Source: Symsagittifera roscoffensis (lineage: Eukaryota; Xenacoelomorpha; Acoela; Convolutidae). Taken from it: a stretch of 64,000 nt of DNA. The stretch covers positions 34,138,369 to 34,202,368 of the forward strand of contig NC_087064.1 of the NCBI RefSeq assembly GCF_963678635.1. Direction: 5' to 3'. Of the stretch, positions 34,397-46,500 are shown piece after piece. The notes beneath the pieces were generated by a model. The model did not search any database. It worked only from the letters and a program-made list of their open reading frames with translations, and was not told the DNA's origin. Position 1 is the stretch's first letter. Each line of letters opens with the position of its first letter. The translations under genes and the position numbers were made by a program.

Positions 34397-34465
34397 TTAG
34401 GTCCGGCCGGGTCTCGAACTCCAAAAATGATATCTGTAAGGCAAGTTGCTTACGAGAAAAAAGCC
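34397..34465 (-). repeat. tRNA-like (B box) sequence in R1
   Basis: The minus strand reads GGAGTTCGAGACCC, close to the RNA polymerase III B box. An A box is not clear. It is probably the head of a tRNA-derived SINE; no functional cloverleaf is seen. Confidence 0.35.
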
Positions 34466-35417
34466 ATCGCAAGTGCAGTTATGGATGAATTTGCTTGAAT
34501 CAGGAGGAATGTGTTGCTTCGAACAAAATATATTATTTCTTATAACGTAAGCCGACAAAATTAACGACAAGAAAAAAGACAGGCCGACACAAAAAGCAGA
34601 AAAACAGAAATTTGACACAATAAGCAGACGAACGATAGTTTGACACGAAAAACGATAGTCTGGCGCAGAAAATTCTATTTCCATACATGGCAAAAAGAGC
34701 TGAGACTCGAAATTAAGACATTACAGAGGCGAAGCTACATATGCTAATAAATTGGCAATTCAATGCAGCATAGGAGCACCCAATACAAATGACACAATTT
34801 TGCAATGAATAATTTGGAATATAACTAAATGAAGGCATACACACTAACTTTGCATGTAACAAATCGGAAAGCATAAAGCCTTTTTTCCAGTTTCCCATCC
34901 CCCTCGTAAAATTTAAAAAAAATGTTCGAAAATAGTTCACACTACAAGTTGCACACTGAGAAATGTTGTAGAAAATTCTTCACCTGAACACGCTGACACG
35001 TTTTATTGCGTTTATAACGTCAAAAGTCATTTTAAGAAGACTTTCAGAAAAAAATAAAAGGAGTGGGGAACTGGAAACGAGCCTGTAAAAGTTACGCATT
35101 TCGAAAAATTGCGAGATATATTAAGTTTAAAAAATTCTGAAATTGAGTTTTAACACAAAGGCTAAATTGCACTCGCATACGCAATCAAAGATATGGCCGA
35201 TAACGCTACTGAGAAAAACTGAATGAGTAAGACTTTGAGTCTTCAAAATTTCTTAAAAGACGCACGCCAATTATGAGCCTACATAATTGCTGATTGACAC
35301 AAGCCAATTACGACGCATTAACAACACAGTCAATTTGAAAAAAAAACTAACAAGCCTCAATTTATAGAGCGGACACATTTTAACTAGTATACGAAAAAAT
35401 TCATTAAAAACATCAGA

Positions 35418-35485
35418 CCCTGCAGAGGTTTGAACCGTCTTTTTTTGTTTTGAGTCTCCTTCCCTACCTCTACGCTACAAATCCA
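35418..35485 (-). repeat. tRNA-like SINE head
   Basis: The minus strand has an A-box-like TAGCGTAGAGG and, about 40 bases on, a B box GGTTCAAACC. Between them is GGAGACTCAAAAC, as in the Leu-type sequence at 37775-37856. The arms do not form a full cloverleaf, so this is a tRNA-derived repeat and not a tRNA gene. Confidence 0.5.
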
Positions 35486-36024
35486 TGATTCCTTGAAGCT
35501 AAAGTGCTATTTGAAATATAATAATAGTCGTGTTAGTATCCTTAGCATTCGCTGTACTTAATAGCTGGCTATTGATCAAAACGAACACATTTTGTCGCAA
35601 CAATATTTGCGTCGCAACAATATTTACGATTTAGGTTGGGAAAAAGAGAGTTCATGCTATAAAATAAGCTTTGCTTGTGTAATTACAGTTATGTTGGTTG
35701 AAACAAATAGCTTTTTCGGTTCATTTAATGATTTTGAAACGCATCAACTGTGTAAACTTATTAGTATTCGAATGTCAAAGCGCATTCTATCAAAAAGCTG
35801 TAAAGGTGCCCCAAAAGTTGCACCAATTTTTTGCGACTTAGGTTGGAAAAAAAGAAAGGTCGTACTAATAGACTTTGCTTCGCAAATGTATTGACCAAAA
35901 GGCGTTTGATTTATCTTAGACAAGTCAGAAGGCCCTGAAAATTATAGAGGTTTTATAGTAAAACAAGATCAATTTCTTATGAGTATACTTACTGGGTTGT
36001 TAACAGAGAAAAGTCTAGTTCCCG

Positions 36025-36330
36025 ATTGCTCTGGCTTATAAGTTTAACTTATCCACGTAATATCTTAAGAAAAACGTATAAATGTTTTTGGACACTTGCT
36101 CTCGCTTATAAGTTTAACTTATCCACATAATGTCTCAATAAAGATGCACACTTGCTCTCGCTTATAAGTTTAACTTATCCACATAATGTCTCAATAAAGA
36201 TGCACACTTGCTCTCGCTTATAAGTTTAACTTATCCACATAACGTCTCAATAAAAATGCACACTTGCTCTCGCTTATAAGTTTAACTTATTCGTATAATA
36301 TCTTAAGAAAAATGTATAAATGTTTTTGAT
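36025..36330. repeat. 56-bp minisatellite, five copies
   Basis: The unit contains TTGCTCTCGCTTATAAG, TTTAACTTATCCACATAATG and TCTCAATAAAGATGCACAC. Middle copies start at 36096, 36152 and 36208 and are nearly identical. The outer two (from about 36025 and 36264) carry a different tail (ATCTTAAGAAAAA-GTATAAATG). Each unit contains the 15-bp palindrome ATAAGTT-T-AACTTAT. It begins about 55 bases past the ESD1 stop codon. Confidence 0.9.
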
Positions 36331-36386
36331 AAAGTAGTTTGAAAAGTCCAGTTCAATGGATAATTTCCTTCAGCTCCATAGGGTGT

Positions 36387-39300
36387 TCATCTGAGCAGGT
36401 CAGCGTGATGCTTCAAATGATCTCCAGTAAAGGTACTAACAAACGAGTAAGCGTGTCCATAGCCTTCTTGCAATCTATAATCAACCTTCACGCCTTTTTC
36501 CTTCGCTGCAGATACCAAATTTTCAGGCAATAATTGACCTCCGGTCAAAAAATTGTCAGCAGAACCTTGGTCTATCAAGATTGGGTTCAACAGTTTTTGC
36601 TTTTCATCTGACATAGTTTTAATAAGTTCACAGGCATCGTACTGTCCCCAGGTACTTTTGTCCAACCCTAGGTAACTCGGCAGTGCTTTCTGTCCCCATG
36701 GGCAGTTGATTGGGTTGCAAATCGGGGCAAAAGCAGAACAACTCTAAAATGACAGAATTTATACAGTTTAGTTTCTCAGTTAGCATGAACAAAAACGCTT
36801 TTGTTTCTCCTGCCGCCCCAGTTGCACTTTAAAGGCGAGCCGTGATGAAAGAATAATTGCCCTTAGGCTGGTAGTTTGCTGGCATTAACTCATTTTCAAT
36901 GTCAAATTTTCTTATGGTGCGTGGTGTTAAAAACTTCAAGTTGTCAAGCATACCCTGTATTTGTCGGGATTTTTCAAATAGATGGTCAGAGCGCCATGGC
37001 CTCCCATGCTGTGTCCAAAGACACCCGCACGACTGATATCCGCCTGCGGAATAGTTGCTGCTACAATCTCGGGCAACTAAAATAAGCAAAGAATTGTTGA
37101 TGCTGCACGTAGTAAAACTAAAGCTATGTACTGCTTTATTTGACATATTCACCTGCTACTACATTGGCTCAAAGCCATAAGCGAAATGTTCACAGAGTTA
37201 AGGATTCAACAAAAATTATTTACAAATGTTGATACAAAAATCGTATCTTCCAAAACTGACTTCTTTGGTCACGTATGAGTACATTCTGTAGTGTTTTTTC
37301 CACTTCTCTTCAGTCGCATCCAGATAGAACCCGGCTCCAGAGCCTAAATCGTATGACTCATCCTCACCGTCTACCCCGGCTCCTCTGGGACTGGTGTCAG
37401 GGTTCACAACTATCAAGCCCAGCTCAGATGCATATTTCTGGAAGCCAGACTTTTGAATAAAATTCGCTTCTGTGCAGGTCAAACCTACAATATTGAATCA
37501 ACTATTATCAATTAAGCTGAAGTAACTAACAATAATTTGATTGTAACTAACATGTATGTAGGTCAATGTATAGACAGGCACACCAACTGAATATTACAAA
37601 CCAGTACTCCCAGATTCCGACGCAACAGTAAATCTAACTCTTACATCCTACTCACTAAAATTACACAGAGGCGAAGCTGTGCTTCGCAAACACTTGCGAG
37701 AACACCACCAAAAAGCAGCTCTATCTAGTGAATTAAAAAAAAGTAGAAAAGCGCCTCGAATTAGAAAAAACTCGGCAACGTGTAGGAATCGAATCTCCGA
37801 CCTACTGCAATCAAGAGATTTTGAGTCTCAAGCACTATCCACTCAACTACGCAAGCTTAACAACCGACAAACATTAGTCGCGAATAAAGTAGCTACATAT
37901 GCTAACAAATTGCCAATGCGATTCAGCACCAAATACAAATAGACTCAATTTTGCAATTAATAATTTGGAATATAGCAAACTGAATGTATCCACACTAACT
38001 TTGCATGTAACAAATCGCAAACATAAAGCCACATTATGTATAAATTATGCATTTCAAAAAGTTGCGATACATGTTGAGTTGGAAAATTTCTGATAAATCA
38101 CTTACATATCTTATTTTTACAAATATTCATACAAATCACTTTTTTGGTTCATTTGGTGAATTAAAAATGCATCAACTGTGTTAACTTTTAGTATTCGAAT
38201 GTAAAAGCACATGCTATGAAAAAGCTGTACAGCTGCACGAAAAGTGGCACCAATATTTGCGAATTAGATTGGAAAAAAAAGAAGGATCGTACTAATACAC
38301 TAGCTTCGCAAGTGTAAACATGACCGATTTTAGACACCTCTTTCCCATAAGATAGAATCGATAGAGCTGATTCACTAGTAGAGAAGGAAGCCTTAGAAAA
38401 TTTTTCAGGCCAATGGAAATAGCTTTTGAAGACACAAATAACCTTTTTGTCAAAAAAGTATGCAACTGAAAAAGTTTTTTGAGAACATGTACCGAAGCTC
38501 TCCGCCTCAATGTAATCATATAATGGCAATAATGATGACAAAAAACTTTAGCGTTGGTCAAGATAAAGTTCACGGCATTTCAATTGTTTGTGACCCGAAT
38601 TTACCGTGCAAAGCACTATTTCAATTTGGGTCTTATGCAAAAAACGGCCCAAAATCAAAATCTTTCTATCTTTTTGCTTAACTTAAAGCGGCACAATTTG
38701 ATTGGCTAATATTAGCCAATCAAATTCAAGCAACATGGTCAGGCATGTCAATCAACTGCTCCAGCAGAAAAAAAATATCAGCCGAGTTACCTGATAATCT
38801 GAATCTTAGTCAAATAATAAAATTAATTTCTTGTTTTTTTTTTGTGAAATTATACCAAAAAAAAAGTTCAGTAAAATAGTTTCAACGCGAAAAAATTTCT
38901 ATCCTTTCGGTCATTTCGGCCAATAGCTTTATTATCTGCTTTAAATTTCAATTTAGATGCTGGACCATGTTGTTTGTATTTGATTGGCAAATGAGCCAAT
39001 CAGATTGAACCATATATTGACTTAAGATCAAGATGTAGAAATACTTATTTAGGGACGTTTAGTGCATGAGACCCTTCAATTTTACTAACCACTAAGGTAG
39101 TACACAACTGGGCACTTCTCGCCAGCTATTGCTTTAGGGGGCAAATAGACACCGAAAATAGTTTTTCCAGATAGCTCTTGGCTGAAACAAAACCAACAAT
39201 ATTTAAAACACCGGCACCATACGAAAAGTGCATGATTTGCATTCAAAATTTAAAACTTCAGTAACTAGGAAATCAACATCAACTAAAAATTTATTTTTCA

Positions 39301-40408
39301 TGAAACGCCCATATTAAAAAAATCATCCAGTCACACCTTAGAGGCATCGGGGATCTACTTAAAAATCCCCTCTTTCAAAGAAAGGGAGAGATTGTTAAGT
39401 AAATTCAGTTCGTCGAATTCTCGACCAATCAGAATGCAGCAAAATTAGAATTCTCAATAAAACGCTCTAGTAGTTTTTACTGTTTTTATTTATAGGGGTG
39501 GAAATTCTTGGTACTAGTTTACTTCTTTGGTCCCATGACAGAACTAGTTTAGATGATTGGTCCCGCCAATTTTCTAAAAAGAAGAACCAGCACGGGATTT
39601 GAACCTATACCTTGGGGTTGGTAACCGGATTCGTACCCGCTAGACTTACTAGTCCCGTTTTGAAAGCAATATAGAGAAATAAAAATGCTAACTGTTAGAA
39701 TTAGCCACATACTGTACCTCGGTTTTCATTAGGAACTACGGCATTTTTGAGGGATCAAACAAGTGAACTAGTACCAAATTCGTAGTAGATACCATAGGGT
39801 GAAGTCACATTTGTACCAAGGTTTATTTGTACCGAAATGAAAAATCGGTCCCATTTGTACCAAAAATATTCAACTCAATTTCTCATTGGTCGAATTGTGA
39901 ACCATCGAATTATTACCTTAATTTTCTACTGTTCAAACAGAAAAAAGTAAACAGCAGAATAGTGACTGCCGCAGTCGCGCCAACGTGTTGCGAGCTTGTC
40001 AACAGAGGGTAGGACTCTATACGAAAATAAGAGCCGGTTATCGCCGCGAAGCAGCGACGCGCGCCCACCGGCAACCTTAAATCAAGAGCTTAAGGTAGTC
40101 GGCTCAGTTGTCTTTGGCCAATTGAATATTTTTGGTACTAACGCAAATGATTTTTTATTTTGATTCAAATAGGACTGATTCATCGTTTTGGTACTTGTGA
40201 ATACCCACCATACCATAGGGGGGATTGTTAAGTAGATCCGTGATCGGTTCTTGTTTTGCAATTATACATATAAGTTATGAGCAGGAGGAACAGAAGTTTG
40301 AGCTCTTTATTGCTCAACATTGAAGTTACATTGTGATACTAACCTTTCAGCACAGAATGTTTTCTGTAGTCCTCCGAAATATTTTTCCACGCTTGTTTCC
40401 TCAGCCAT
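36387..40408 (-). CDS. ESD: Esterase D / S-formylglutathione hydrolase, copy 1
   Basis: This gene encodes the cytosolic serine hydrolase that cleaves S-formylglutathione to formate and glutathione in formaldehyde detoxification. Five exons join without frame breaks: 40408-40344, 39181-39090, 37484-37261, 37076-36954 and 36743-36387. They total 861 nt, 286 residues (human ESD has 282). All four introns are GT-AG. Seen motifs: [10 protein letters not shown] (start), [49 protein letters not shown]-like HYRMYSYVT, and the nucleophile elbow [10 protein letters not shown] with Ser150. Asp231 (DQGSADNFL) and His265 (EGYGHAYSF) complete the triad by alignment with the family. The gene lies downstream of ESD2 on the same strand, its ATG 173 nt from the ESD2 stop. 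It looks fully functional. Confidence 0.95.
37664..38322. repeat. Interspersed repeat R2 in ESD1 intron 2
   Basis: A ~660-bp element begins TTACACAGAGGCGAAGCTGTG and ends CTAGCTTCGCAAGTGTAAA, i.e. imperfect inverted ends. It shares most of its length with R1 (33835-35893). An ~87-codon plus frame at 37679-37942 crosses the tRNA-like part and is not a gene. Confidence 0.65.
37775..37856 (-). repeat. tRNA-Leu(CAA)-like sequence in R2
   Basis: The minus strand gives an A box TAGTTGAGTGG, an anticodon arm GAGA-CTCAAAA-TCTC with a perfect 4-bp stem and CAA anticodon, a long variable region as in class II tRNAs, and a B box GATTCGATTCC. The acceptor ends pair poorly (about 2 of 7), so it is a tRNA-derived SINE head, not a working gene. 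Confidence 0.6.
38695..38726. repeat. 32-bp perfect palindrome
   Basis: AATTTGATTGGCTAAT is followed immediately by its exact complement, with no spacer. Each half carries ATTGG/CCAAT. It lies in ESD1 intron 2. A weaker form, TGATTGGC-6 nt-GCCAATCA, lies at 38981-39002. Confidence 0.9.
39585..39656 (-). repeat. tRNA-like SINE head in ESD1 intron 1
   Basis: The minus strand contains an A-box-like TAGTAAGTCTAGCGGG and a B box GGTTCAAATCCC about 35 bases on. The D arm (CTAG...CTAG) is visible, but the acceptor stem does not pair. This intron also holds a GC-rich patch at about 40035-40075 (GCCGCGAAGCAGCGACGCGC) of unknown meaning. Confidence 0.45.
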
Positions 40409-40445
40409 AATCACAACACACAAATCAATCTGAAAAATCAAGTTA
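40409..40445 (-). promoter_or_regulatory. 3' splice acceptor just upstream of the ESD1 start
   Basis: On the minus strand, TTGATTTTTCAG is followed by ATTGATTTGTG and the ATG 21 nt after the AG (exon would begin at 40429). ESD2 has the same arrangement. It can be the acceptor of a 5' UTR intron or a trans-splice site for a spliced leader. The short gap to the ESD2 stop favours the latter, but no leader sequence is visible here. Confidence 0.5.
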
Positions 40446-40581
40446 TCGATCACGGTTCCTTCCTATGTATTTAGTCCCATGAGAATTAACTGATTTGTAT
40501 GACAGCATGAAATAATCAAAATGAATCAGATATGCAACAAATGTACATTAATATAGTTTTCAGACTAGCAGATGCTCATGA

Positions 40582-43500
40582 TTATATTGAACTCAGTAGG
40601 TTTGCATGATGCTCCAAGTGTTCTCCCATGAAAGTGCTCACAAGTCCATACGCATGGTAATAACCATCCTGCATTCTATAATTCAAATCCAGGCCTCTTT
40701 TCTTTGCTATTTCTAAGAATGGCTCAGGCAACAATTCACCACCAATCAAATATTTGTCCATAGTTCCCATATCAATCAGAATCGGCCGCAGCAATTTAAA
40801 AGATTCTTCAGAGATGTTTTTCAGAATCTCCGAGCAGTCGTATTGTCCCCATGTGCTTTTGTCGGATCCAAGGTAGCTCGTGAATGGCTTCTGACAAAGT
40901 GGGGAGTTGATTGGGTTCAATATTGGAGCTAGTACTGAACAACTCTGAAAAATTTATTCTTCAATACTTTGATAATTTTATTAACTTTTCGATAATTGTT
41001 ATAGATTACTCTCAAAGCCTGAAAAACTGTCTACACGCTCAAGTCAAAAAACATTTTAAAAAAGAGGCATAAGCGTTCATTTTAAATAGTCAGATCGTGT
41101 ACTCGATTCCTTGCCATGGCAATGATAGTGTGTTAGGACAGGGGCGGATTGTCCGCCCCTCTAGTTCCGCTGTTTTGAGAGGACGAGCTTTCACTTGGTT
41201 TCTAGCTTCAGGTCTATCACAACCTGACCCAATTTAACTGCAATAGTGGTACCACATAAAAATTCTAGATAAAAAACGGCCTTGAATTCTCTCACAAAAA
41301 CATCTGTCTGGAATGTGGGGAACAGAGAAACGGGCTATACCTAGACAGGTTGGATAACCTTTCATAGATCTTCAGCGAATAGCAGAAACCACAATTAAAA
41401 GATTTCTAAAAATTAGGAAAAAAGCCCAAAGAAAGTAAGCACCCGAAAAACCGGATTCCGATTATTGGGTTCCAACTGTCGGCCTCTTGATTAAAAACCA
41501 CTTGCCTCGACCGTTTCTCCATAAAATTTTTCTGCACAAACCGTGAAAACAGAAGCTATTGAACACTGATTAAGCAGATATAGCCCTTGTTGTTGCGATA
41601 ATTCCGTGAATGATATATCATTAAAAAATCTTATCAGTCGTGATTCAAACATTTTTTATAAAAATTCCCAAAAAATGTTTCTAGTGTCGAGAAAAACTGG
41701 TTTGAAATTTCTGATTTTTCGTCTAATTTCGAACGAATTAAGCATTCGAGTAAAATTTGTTACATATGCAATTTAGCAATTACGTCTGAAAACTTGATTT
41801 TACTGAAAGTAAAACTAGTTTAGAAGCTTCATCAGCTCTTCTCTGCAAAAAAAATTTATAAAGAATATTTAGTGCAAAAATTTTTTAAAATGTTTTCGTG
41901 TTTTTTATTAACTTATTTTTTGAAGACAATTGGAGCCATTTATGCCCAACTCACATAGTTTCTAAGCGTTCGTATAGTTGCATCATCACACAAAACTTTT
42001 TTTCTGAGAATGTGGTCGGAACATTCTGTACTACATGCACAGCAACCAACTATGCTTGTTATTATTTCAATTTGTCGACGCGGAACGGAATTGTGCACAA
42101 ACCGAAGACATAAGACTAAACGCAAAAATGCTCGACTTTGTTTGAAAGAAAAGAACATCAAAAATGAGTTCAAAAACCAAGAAAACACAAAAAAAAGTCG
42201 GTGAAAACTCAAGATAACATCCCAAAATATGAACCGAAATTGCAAATTGATTGACCAACTCGTAACACAAGCGTTGATGTGTAATAGCGGTTTTAAATTT
42301 AACGTAAAAGTCGGTTGGGGTAAAGAATAAACATTTCAAAAACGTAATCTAGCCAAAATTTTCTGCCGCGCACACAGAAAAAATGATACACATTGTTTTT
42401 TATCAAATCGCTAGCAATTCCGTTTCCGTTTGTTATCAAAAAATACTAGCAATTCCGGTTACCTATGAAATTTTCGACTTGATTTATATCAGAGAGCCAA
42501 CAGTGAGTTGATTTCAATTTAATTCAATGGCTCAAAGAGGTTCGCAAAAAGTTCCATTTTTGAAGCATTCAATTGAAGCATTGGAAACTTGGATTTGTCA
42601 AGCTGTTTGCATAGCAAGCAAAAACTCACAATAAACAAAGATTTTTTTCAGCAAACATTCACGCCATGAGACATTGAAAGTTTTAAAGTTGCTTTGATGG
42701 CTTGAACTTGTTCGCAAAAAAAAACAGTTTCAAGCAAGCTTGTCGAGCGATGAAACTTCAACCTTCAATTTGTCCTGAACGCCTAAAACGGCGTGCCAAA
42801 ACTTTAAAATTTCTGAGGCAAATACGCAGCTTTGTACCTGAAATGTTTTAAGTTGTCAGCTGACCTGAATGGTTTTGTAGAACAACTGATACGCAAAAAA
42901 AAACTTTTACATATTTGAAGTAATTTCGATAAAAAAGCAAAGGTTCGAGATGTTCCAAATGCCTGAAGTAAGCAGTAAATTACTAAGAACCTTTAAGCAA
43001 GCATTCAACCACAGGAAAATGAAGCAATTCAATTAAATGGGATAGTTTTTGAAAGCAAATTATTCAAGCGATAAAACTTTGAACCAACTCAGTTGTTTTT
43101 GAAGGCGTAAAATGTTTCATTCAAAAGTTAAACTAAGCTATCTTGCCATAAAATTGCTGAAATTAATTAGAATTTAAATTAGAATTTAAATTATTGAGTA
43201 ATTGCTTTACTTTTTGAAGCAAAAAAATCATGCGGAATCTTGAAAAACATGACTTGATTAGCTATAAACTCACAAACTTCGAACAAAAAAAACTTTAGCA
43301 CATTTCAAGTTGTTTTTGATGGCTTTGAACGCTAAGCAAAAATTTGGCTTCTTGTTGCAAGCTATTCAAATAACCGAAACATGAAAACAAAATTTATTTC
43401 GCTCGCACCAACTGACTCTTTAAAATCAACTTACTAAATTCATCTCACAAAAACTTGAACAAATATAGGCTTCTTAATTGTTCAAAAATTACATGTTATA

Positions 43501-46500
43501 TCAAAAACCTATCTCGCCATGTTTAAACTATCTTCTTAGTTTTGGTTCCTAAAAACATTTTATGCAGAACAGAACCGGCCGTATTCAGCAATTATTTATC
43601 AAAAGCATGCTTCCCGGAGAAACATTACGGTTTTTACCGATCTAAATTAAGAGAGTGTATCGTTACAAAAAGTAACTTGAGCTCTTCAAAATTTTTATAG
43701 ATAGTTATTTATTTAACCATTGCTTTAGTTATTTAATTAACTATCTATCACTTATTTACATTTAATTTTGCTTTGCTGGCTTGATGAGTCCAACGAAATA
43801 AATTAACCGGACGGTAGCTATCAAAGGGTTGAACCAATGTAGTTGTTTTGGTAGATTGGATAAAATCGCAAGCCTTTTTTAAAAAAAAATGAAGCCTTCA
43901 ACCAATAAACCTTGAAACTTTTTAGTTTGTTTCGATAAATCTTTAAACACATCGAGAATAGGGCTCTATCCCATTGTAGCTTCCCTTCTGTACCCTTGAA
44001 GTGTCATAGAGCTGACCATAGTTGAAGCACGTGTGAGAGGAGAGTCCGTCGTATCACTCAAACTGAGCAATGAGTATAATTAAAGAAATCAGCATACACC
44101 ACTCGGTTGTTCTCAATAATTTTTTCTTATCTTATTAATTTGCTTCATTTGCTCTAACTACCTTGATGGTTAGTTTGAGATCACCCAAGCGAAAGAAAGT
44201 TAACGATTTTGAACCACCTTCAGATTGCCGACCCTGAGCCTTTATTGAACAAAAGAATATATATCGACACGCTCTATTTAAAAGTCTGGATCAAAATTTT
44301 CTGTTTGAGTTATGTTGGGAAAGATTTGGCGTTAGTGATTCATATCTAGAAAGTAAAGACGGCAATACAATCTGTTTGGACATTCGGCGTTGACCTAAAA
44401 AAGATCGCAAGTTCAAACCAGACTACAAAAAAAAAGAAACTTCTAGAATATGCATGCTTTTCGGGTAGACGTCGACCTTAACGCATTTTGTTAACAATTG
44501 TCAACAGTAAAACTTGCTTAAACCTTACATTCACAGAGCATTTGTCGTTACCTTCAAATAATAGTTGACTCGAAAGACAAGGTGATTTTTGCAGGTTAAA
44601 CCGAATTTCAGAGGCAATTTTGATGTTTTAATTAACTAACTGTTTATCTTAAATTACTGAGTATTTTTAAATAGTTTTGTGCAAATTGCACAAGAATTGG
44701 CGATCCGTGTGTCGAATTATTGCCCGTACAACAAGCAGTTTGAAAACAAACTTTAATGGTTTTCATTGTAAGCCACTGCCTCATCCATTCCCGCGCCGTT
44801 AACTGAGTTTCTATAGCAAAAATTCAGTGCCTAAATTTTCTTGACTGAAGCCCTACCTAAACCACAGCTCCTTCCCGCTACTAGGGGCAGTTCTGAACAA
44901 TAACAAAACTAACTTTGTATTTGTCGGGGTTTTTCAAATAAATAGAGAGTGCTCCATGGCCTCCCATACTGTGTCCAATGATGCCTACTTTGTCGAGGTC
45001 AGCCTGTGGAATAGCCGCTTTCACTATCTCGGGCAACTAAAGAAAATACCAGTTAATATCAGTTAAATTGAAACTTTGAGGTCGGCTCTGAATTGTTTTG
45101 CAACGAATGAATATCCAAACAGAAAAAGCATTATGTTCTACTATGCGAGCTATAGCCTGCCGAGGGGGCCCTCCTCAATTCAGTTTGCTATATTTTTCTC
45201 AAGGGTCCTCCGTTTGATACTATTATACGACAGCCATGTTTGGCTGACTAATACCAATTAAGAGGGAGCGCGCACCAAAAAAGGAATTTATCGGTTAAAA
45301 CCGTCAATAAAAATGCTCTAGAACCTCGTTTTTTTTGTCGACACAGCCTGCAACACAGAAATTCTTAAGACGAAAGCCACTGAATAGAAACATGTTGAAA
45401 TACAATGTTGCAAAAAACATCAACCAAAATTTTACGGGCTTGATGCGTAGAAGCCGTAATTGAAATTGAACATATTATACAGCACGTAACATTTCACGTA
45501 CGAATTCTGTTAGCAAAGTGTTTTACAGGAAAAAGTTCATGTGCCCGTTTTACAATACCCATTTTCGATGCTGCAAGGTGTACATGATAGGGAAAAATGA
45601 AGAAAACTATCGCGCGTTGCAACATTGAGGCAACAAACATTCGAAGAAAAATAAACAAGCAAGATGATTCAGTATGATTCCAGACGACCATTTTACACTA
45701 GGCTGAAATGCATCAACTGCTCAGAAGACGAACAATCAAACAATTTGTAAATTGCACAAAATGAAGACCTAGCAATGAAAAGTTGAACAAAATCAGGTAA
45801 CTACATTTTCAAAATTTTAAATCCCAAAAAACCTAATATAACAAAAAACACAACTAAGAAAAAACAAACAAAAACACGTTAATTTTAAAAATTACGAAGC
45901 CGGTAATTATTACTTATTTTCATTTCGAAACAAAAGTAATTTCGATCGGACAAAAACAAAAGGTTTACAAAAATGATTAAACGAAAATTGGTAACTATAA
46001 AAAGAAAGCAAACCATATAAATTTTTCTCTAAAATTCGAGACCACACAATGAAATAAATATTGGATGGACTTGAAAAAGAAACAATATTAAGGAAAAACT
46101 CAAAAAAGAGTTTTTTTTTGAGTTTATAAGAGAAGCTGATCATTTTATGCTGCTTTACAAATTTTTAATGCAAAAATAGATATAGCAAATGGAATATATT
46201 ATGTGTCTTAGAAAAAAACGGACCTTCTGAATAGAATAATGAAAAAAATGATTCTCACCTCCTCGACAACGTATGAATACATTCTGTAGTGTTTCTTCCA
46301 CTTCTCTTCAGTGGCGTCCAAGTAAAACCCAGCGCCCGTTCCCAGATTCCTCTCGCCCTCCTCTCCATCCACTCCCGCCCCTCTTGGACTCGTATCGGGA
46401 CTGACTATGATTAGATTCAGTTCCGAAGCATATCTCTGGTATCCCGCCCTCTGCACATGAATATCGACATCGCATGTCATTCCTTGCCACGAGATAAAGC

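Larger units (their letters stand above)
33835..35893. repeat. Interspersed repeat R1
   Basis: Bases 34737-34885, 35080-35130 and 35700-35893 match 37890-38035, 38040-38090 and 38130-38322 in the same order, with interrupted similarity. Landmarks are CTAACTTTGCATGTAACAAA and GCTTCGCAA-TGTA at the end. It is longer than R2 (37664-38322), with extra internal sequence. It includes two B-box-like tRNA motifs. Confidence 0.6.

Noticed and set aside
36096-36300. CRISPR-like spacing of 56 bp
   Set aside because: The whole 56-bp unit is repeated, with no variable spacer, so it is a minisatellite.
37679-37942. 87-codon plus-strand frame
   Set aside because: It crosses the antisense of a tRNA-Leu-like SINE head inside repeat R2.
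39585-39656. Functional tRNA gene
   Set aside because: A and B boxes are good but the acceptor stem does not pair, so it is a tRNA-derived repeat. The same applies at 35418 and 37775.
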